NCBI GenBank assembly: GCA_020061125.1
Contig: JAGUYV010000207.1
Span: 1-10,711, forward strand
Length of the DNA stretch: 10,711 nucleotides
Source: a bacterium
GTDB lineage: Bacteria > UBP15 > UBA6099 > DSWB01
Direction: 5' to 3'
The translations under genes and the position numbers were made by a program. The notes beneath the pieces are model-generated. The model did not search any database, had not been told where the DNA came from, and worked only from the letters and a program-made list of their open reading frames with translations. Positions 7,313 through 10,711 of the stretch are shown here, piece by piece. How positions within the stretch are numbered: the stretch's first letter is position 1; every line of letters starts with the position of its first letter.

Positions 7313-9118
7313 CTATTTCTCCAGCACGCTGCGGATTACGGTCATGACCTTCTTGGGAACGAAGGGCTTGAGGATATAGTCTTCGGCGCCGGCCATGACG
7401 CAGTCGAGCACTTTTTTCTTATCTCTGTTTGACGAAACCATAATGACTTTTGCGCGGGAGCTGATCTCGCGGATTTTGCGCAGGGCCTCGATGCCGTCCA
7501 TGTTGACCATGGCGATGTCGCAGGTCACGAGGCTGGGGCGGGTTTCACGGAAGATGGCCACGCCCTCGGCGCCGTCCTCGGCCTCGGCCACCACGCGCAG
7601 GCCCATCTTTTCGAGGATCAGGGCCATGGTTTTGCGCACGCTCTTGGAGTCGTCAATCACGAGCGCGGTGCGCGCGCGCTTACCCGGGCGGCTGTGTTTG
7701 CCGCGGCCGCTCTCGTCGAAGGTGGTCATATAGAGGCTGCGGTTTTCGGTGTCCCATTTGATGGAGGCGAACCCGGTTTCCTTGGACACGGTGAAGCGCG
7801 CGTCGCCCAGGAGCAGGGTCGCGCCGGGATACAGAGTGTTCTCCACATCAATGGACGCGAGCTGGTTGAAGATGCGGCCGTTGTTGATCTCGGTGATGTC
7901 GTCCTGCATCTGCTTCTGGATTTTGAGCAGTTTCATGGCCTGGCCGCGCAGTTCGCCGAGCTTGTCGAAGTCGCCGCTTGTGTTGGAAACGAAGTCGTAG
8001 TTTTTCTTGACCTCGGCCATCTGCTTCTGCACGGAGCGCAGCTTGGCCATGGCGTCGAGGAACTGCTTCTGCACATCGTAGCGGTATCCGGCCTGAACAT
8101 AGGTTTTGACATTGGCGGTGGAGCCGATGGATTTGGCGAGCACGCAGTCGAAGGCCAGGGTCTGGCCGCCCATGACGGCGCCTTCGCCGTTGAGCGCAAC
8201 CACGCGGCCGTTGCAGCGCGTGTCGCTGTTCATGATGGCGGTTTCCACCACGATGTCGCCCTCGGCCTCAACGATGCTGTTTTCGATGAAGCGCGCGAAT
8301 ACGCTGCCCTCGGCGTGGATGCGGGTCTTGCCGCGGGTAAGGATGCCGCGGCGCACCACGATGTCGCCCCCGGCCTCCACCGTGGCGGCCTGCACCGTGT
8401 TGTCCACGATGATGTCGCCCGCAGCCTGCACCGTGAACCCGTCCTGGATGCTGCCGCGCACGGCCACGGTGCCCGCGAACGAGATGCTGCCGGTCTCGTG
8501 TCCCACATCGCCCTCGATGATCGTCACCGGGTCCACGCGCAGCACGCCGCGGGACACGATGGGCGCGCCGTCAATGGCCGCCATGAAGTCCAGCCCGTTC
8601 TGTGAGACGGTCACATTCTCGCCCGCCTGCAAGGTTATGTCCATACCCCATTCGCCGGGCAGTTTCTGGCCGTACACGGTGATGCCTTCCTCGCCCTGCG
8701 TTGCGGGAATCTTGCGCGCGATGACCTGGCCCTTTTTCACGCTGGCGATGCGGCCAACGCTGCGGAAATCAATGCTGTCGAGCGATGCGGTCAGCTCGTC
8801 GGACAGGGCCGCGCGAGCGTCCGCCTCGAACAGGAACTCGATGCGCGCGTCGTCGCCCACAGTGAACGGCTTGCCCGACGCCACGATCAGCGTGTGGTCG
8901 TACAGGTCCATGTTCTCGAGGAACACCGAGAGCTTTTCCGTGTCCTTGATGCCGTAGGTGATGCGGTGCGCGGTGAGGCTGCCCCGGATGTCGCCCAAGT
9001 CAATGTCCCCGCTCTTCACGGTGTTGTTTACATGCAGGTACGCAGTGATGTGGTCTCGCGAAACGTCAATCCGCAGCCGCGGATCCTTTTCCAGCAATTC
9101 TCTGGCCGTGGGCGTCAT
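7313..9118 (-). CDS. FapA (DUF342) protein fused to a C-terminal CheY-like receiver
   Basis: Encodes 601 residues. Residues 1-165 form the FapA N-terminal domain. Residues about 168-345 are a right-handed beta-helix-like region with recurring G-D-I-x-V and A-G-G-D steps, typical of DUF342. Residues 348-412 are a heptad-rich coiled coil, then a short beta segment to about 465. After a basic linker (471-482) comes a full receiver: D489/D490, phospho-acceptor D534, S562/S563, K584 and the KPF motif are all present. The Pro four residues after D534 is Val, a minor change. FapA in Vibrio has been linked to flagellar assembly and polar protein positioning; the receiver suggests phosphorylation-controlled activity. 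No signal peptide is seen. The start is ATG 9118: the TTG at 9172 in the same frame overlaps the promoter -10 box. Shine-Dalgarno pairing is weak (GGGAC, 9132-9128). The HPt gene lies 9 bases downstream. Confidence 0.88.
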   Translation of the reverse strand: MTPTARELLEKDPRLRIDVSRDHITAYLHVNNTVKSGDIDLGDIRGSLTAHRITYGIKDTEKLSVFLENMDLYDHTLIVASGKPFTVGDDARIEFLFEADARAALSDELTASLDSIDFRSVGRIASVKKGQVIARKIPATQGEEGITVYGQKLPGEWGMDITLQAGENVTVSQNGLDFMAAIDGAPIVSRGVLRVDPVTIIEGDVGHETGSISFAGTVAVRGSIQDGFTVQAAGDIIVDNTVQAATVEAGGDIVVRRGILTRGKTRIHAEGSVFARFIENSIVEAEGDIVVETAIMNSDTRCNGRVVALNGEGAVMGGQTLAFDCVLAKSIGSTANVKTYVQAGYRYDVQKQFLDAMAKLRSVQKQMAEVKKNYDFVSNTSGDFDKLGELRGQAMKLLKIQKQMQDDITEINNGRIFNQLASIDVENTLYPGATLLLGDARFTVSKETGFASIKWDTENRSLYMTTFDESGRGKHSRPGKRARTALVIDDSKSVRKTMALILEKMGLRVVAEAEDGAEGVAIFRETRPSLVTCDIAMVNMDGIEALRKIREISSRAKVIMVSSNRDKKKVLDCVMAGAEDYILKPFVPKKVMTVIRSVLEK

Positions 9119-9165
9119 GCGGCAATTGTCCCGGTGGTGGATTTGGGCGTGTCGTAAAAATGCAT
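9115..9165 (-). CDS. Possible leaderless 16-residue leader peptide, coupled to the FapA gene
   Basis: ATG at 9165-9163 opens a 16-codon frame (MHFYDTPKSTTGTIAA) whose TGA (9117-9115) overlaps the FapA start as ATGA. The ATG lies exactly seven bases after the -10 box, where transcription should begin, so the message would start with AUG. The overlap would allow translational coupling, which fits the weak Shine-Dalgarno of the FapA gene. The frame is short, unrecognised and could be chance. The same frame is open further upstream, but the promoter lies inside that extension. Confidence 0.25.
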   Translation of the reverse strand: MHFYDTPKSTTGTIAA

Positions 9166-9171
9166 GGTCCA

Positions 9172-9200
9172 ATTATACTCCCGGCCGCGCAGCGTGTAAA
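9172..9200 (-). promoter_or_regulatory. Near-consensus sigma70-type promoter for the FapA-HPt operon
   Basis: Reading leftward, TTTACA (9200-9195, 5/6 match to TTGACA) is followed by a 17-base spacer (9194-9178) and a perfect TATAAT (9177-9172). Transcription would start near 9165. This leaves 47 bases to the FapA ATG at 9118 and rules out the TTG at 9172 as start. It lies in the 309-base gap between the FapA and aminotransferase genes, so the signalling operon can be expressed independently. The rest of that gap (9201-9427) shows no gene and no good terminator. Confidence 0.7.
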
Positions 9201-9427
9201 TGCGGTGCGCACGGCCTGTGAAATCGCAAAGCCGCCCGGCGCCGCGGCGCTCGCCCACAAGATAGTAAATCGTAAGATTCTGCCATGATATCAACACTGC
9301 TGGTCTAAAAGGCAGTGAACCCCGCATTCGTGTTGTCATTTGTGGATCACAGTGTATGGGAAATGATCCGGAGAGCTGCAAACGAGCCACGGATTAGTCC
9401 GGGAATTCGGCTCCATGTCAATCGGCT

Positions 9428-10540
9428 TCAGCCGCGGCGCGCTTTCTGGAGCGCCAGGGAGATGTTCGCAAGCCCCTGCTCAAGCTCCTCGCGCCGGGGC
9501 CAGCCGAACCCGATGCGCATGTAACGCCGGTCCATCTCAAACCAGTGGCCAGGCCCGACATAAGTTCCGTATTCTTCATTGAGTATTTTGTAAAAGGCGT
9601 CTACATCCACATCCGCGCCCGCCTTGATTCTCGGGAAGCACACCACGCCGCCGCGCGGCTCCACCCATTCCAGAATGTCCTGGCCGTTCATCCAGTCCCG
9701 CACGATCCCGAACGCTGTTTCAAGATACTTTTTCACCTGAACAAGGGTTTCCTTTTTGCGGCGCAGCAGATTAAGCGCCAGGAATTCGTCCACCACGGAA
9801 TTGCAGATGAAAATCTGCTCCTTGGCGGCCAGAAACAATTCCTGCAGCTCTGGGTTGCGGCACAGAATCCAACCCGTGCGGATGCCGGGCATGCCGTAGG
9901 TTTTGGAGAGCGAGGACACGCTGATGACACCGGGGCCGAGGGTCGCGGCCCAGGGTATGGGATCGCTGAAAGCCATGTCGCGGTAGGTTTCGTCCACGAG
10001 CAGGAATGCGCCGTGTGATTGCGCTATGGCCGCGATTTCAATGAGCTGGTCTTGTGGCATGACCGCGCCCGTGGGGTTGTGCGGCGAGGTGAGGCTGATG
10101 AGCCTGGTGCGCGGCGTAATCAGTGCGCGCAGCCGGTCCGTGTCTATGCGGAAGCCGGAGTCGAATTCGAGTTCGAGCAGGGACATGCCGCAGCCGATGG
10201 CGCGCGGGGTCTCGATGTTGGTCGCGTAGTTCGGGCGTGCGACCACGATGTGGTCCGAAGGTTCCAGCAGCGAGGTGGCCACGATGAACAGGGCCGCGGC
10301 CGCGCCCACGGTCACGATCACATCGTCCGGGGTAAACGCTTCGTGCTCCGATGCGATGATCTCGCGCAGGGCCGGATCCCCGGTGTGGTCCGTGTAGCAC
10401 AGCAGAAGCCCGGCCATGTCCACATCCAGGAACCCGGCTTTCATGTCGGGCATGGAGCTTTCCGTGAGATTGCACTTGATGCGGTCGTAGCCGAGTTGCT
10501 CGGGCGATTCGATCTCGATGGGCATGCGTCTGTATTTCAT
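9428..10540 (-). CDS. PLP-dependent aminotransferase, fold type I (class I/II)
   Basis: Encodes 370 residues, slightly shorter than typical aspartate aminotransferase-family enzymes (about 390-400). Such enzymes move an amino group between an amino acid and a 2-oxo acid; some relatives act as lyases or in antibiotic amino acid synthesis. The family residues are all visible: the cofactor region V-G-A-A (78-81), SPHNPTG (152-158) with N155, VDETY (182-186) with D183 contacting the pyridine nitrogen and Y186, SLSK (210-213) with Schiff-base K213, R221 in RTGW for the PLP phosphate, and R342 in RYMRIGFGW for the substrate carboxylate. It is cytoplasmic, with no signal peptide. ATG 10540 has GGAGG at 10554-10550, nine bases away. 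The substrate cannot be told from sequence. It stands apart from the FapA operon, with a 309-base gap and its own upstream region. Confidence 0.88.
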   Translation of the reverse strand: MKYRRMPIEIESPEQLGYDRIKCNLTESSMPDMKAGFLDVDMAGLLLCYTDHTGDPALREIIASEHEAFTPDDVIVTVGAAAALFIVATSLLEPSDHIVVARPNYATNIETPRAIGCGMSLLELEFDSGFRIDTDRLRALITPRTRLISLTSPHNPTGAVMPQDQLIEIAAIAQSHGAFLLVDETYRDMAFSDPIPWAATLGPGVISVSSLSKTYGMPGIRTGWILCRNPELQELFLAAKEQIFICNSVVDEFLALNLLRRKKETLVQVKKYLETAFGIVRDWMNGQDILEWVEPRGGVVCFPRIKAGADVDVDAFYKILNEEYGTYVGPGHWFEMDRRYMRIGFGWPRREELEQGLANISLALQKARRG

Positions 10541-10578
10541 GGAATCGGGCCTCCGGGGCGCGGTGTGCGTGCGGAAAA

Positions 10579-10584
10579 AGTATA
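10579..10584 (-). promoter_or_regulatory. Possible -10 box for the aminotransferase gene
   Basis: TATACT on the minus strand is a 5/6 match to the -10 consensus and lies about 40 bases ahead of the start codon. No good -35 hexamer is found 16-18 bases upstream; the best there is AAAACA. Weak support. Confidence 0.3.
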
Positions 10585-10600
10585 ACCGGAACTCCTGCCC

Positions 10601-10629
10601 TTGTTTTTGTGTGTTAATAAAATTAGATT
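10601..10629 (+). promoter_or_regulatory. Possible promoter for the gene starting at 10676
   Basis: TTGTTT (10601-10606), a 17-base AT-rich spacer and TAGATT (10624-10629) are arranged like a weak sigma70-type promoter. The AT-rich stretch 10601-10634 stands out between GC-rich genes and sits between divergent starts, where a promoter is expected. Both hexamers match only partly. Confidence 0.3.
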
Positions 10630-10675
10630 TTACATGATGCGCATTTCCATCTTTCAGCGGAATGTGGAGGGAACG

Positions 10676-10711
10676 ATGCTTCAGTTGTTAAAAACTAAAG
10701 ACTGCGGCGCA
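10676..10711 (+). CDS. Start of an unidentified gene, 3' partial
   Basis: An ATG at 10676 is preceded by GGAGG at 10666-10670 with a 5-base gap, a very good ribosome site. Twelve codons (MLQLLKTKDCGA) are open to the right edge. It is divergent from the aminotransferase, with about 135 bases between the two starts. Too little is visible to name a function. Confidence 0.55.
   Translation, partial: MLQLLKTKDCGA

Noticed and set aside
7694-8605. A 303-codon plus-strand frame opposite the FapA gene
   Set aside because: The Val/Ala/His/Gly-rich product mirrors the codon pattern of the beta-helix on the other strand. The FapA-receiver reading is far better supported.
9344-9369. GGATCA/TGATCC inverted repeat after the aminotransferase gene as a terminator
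   Set aside because: The six-pair stem has a 14-base loop and no T-run, so it is too weak to call.
9115-9390. A 91-codon minus-strand frame ending in the FapA overlap
   Set aside because: The near-consensus promoter lies inside it and there is no ribosome site at its start. Only the last 16 codons, after the predicted transcription start, are kept as a candidate.

Overview
The window is a GC-rich bacterial chromosomal segment. Sampled coding lines run from about 53% to over 70% G+C. It has clear Shine-Dalgarno sites, one near-consensus sigma70-type promoter, and five complete genes plus a partial gene at each end. The gene content is a large secreted GH38 glycosidase with carbohydrate-binding modules, a FapA-receiver fusion beside an HPt protein, and a propeller-repeat protein. 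This suits a free-living, polysaccharide-degrading bacterium such as those of the Planctomycetota/Lentisphaerota/Hydrogenedentota type. That taxonomic placement is a guess from gene content, as no marker gene is present.

Layout, left to right. Positions 2-823 (+) hold the 3' end of a gene for a repeat protein with SBBP/PQQ-like propeller blades of 50-57 residues; it stops abruptly in the middle of a blade. Positions 824-2560 hold about 1.7 kb with no convincing gene. This stretch is clearly poorer in GC than its surroundings (27% at 1081-1140, 18% at 1861-1920) and carries hairpins and a thrice-repeated motif. A small SRPBCC/DUF2505-like protein follows (2561-3088, +), then a 1224-residue exported GH38 alpha-mannosidase-like enzyme (3161-6835, +) whose catalytic domain is interrupted by a discoidin-like (F5/8 type C) module.

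The right half is on the minus strand. A two-gene signalling operon reads leftward: a FapA (DUF342) protein fused to a C-terminal CheY-type receiver (9118-7313), then an HPt phosphotransfer protein 9 bases downstream (7303-6947). A TTTACA-N17-TATAAT promoter at 9200-9172 drives it. Its predicted transcription start falls on the ATG of a 16-codon micro-ORF whose stop overlaps the fapA start (ATGA). Upstream lies a fold-type I PLP-dependent aminotransferase (10540-9428, -). Divergent from it, the first 12 codons of a new plus-strand gene begin at 10676.

How the genes work together: the HPt protein and the FapA-receiver fusion probably belong to one phosphorelay whose kinase lies outside the window. 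The other genes show no clear functional link. I saw no rRNA, tRNA, CRISPR array or intact mobile element. The points most worth following up are the truncated repeat gene joined to the low-GC block, the split GH38 domain, and the FapA-receiver/HPt operon with its possible leaderless leader peptide.
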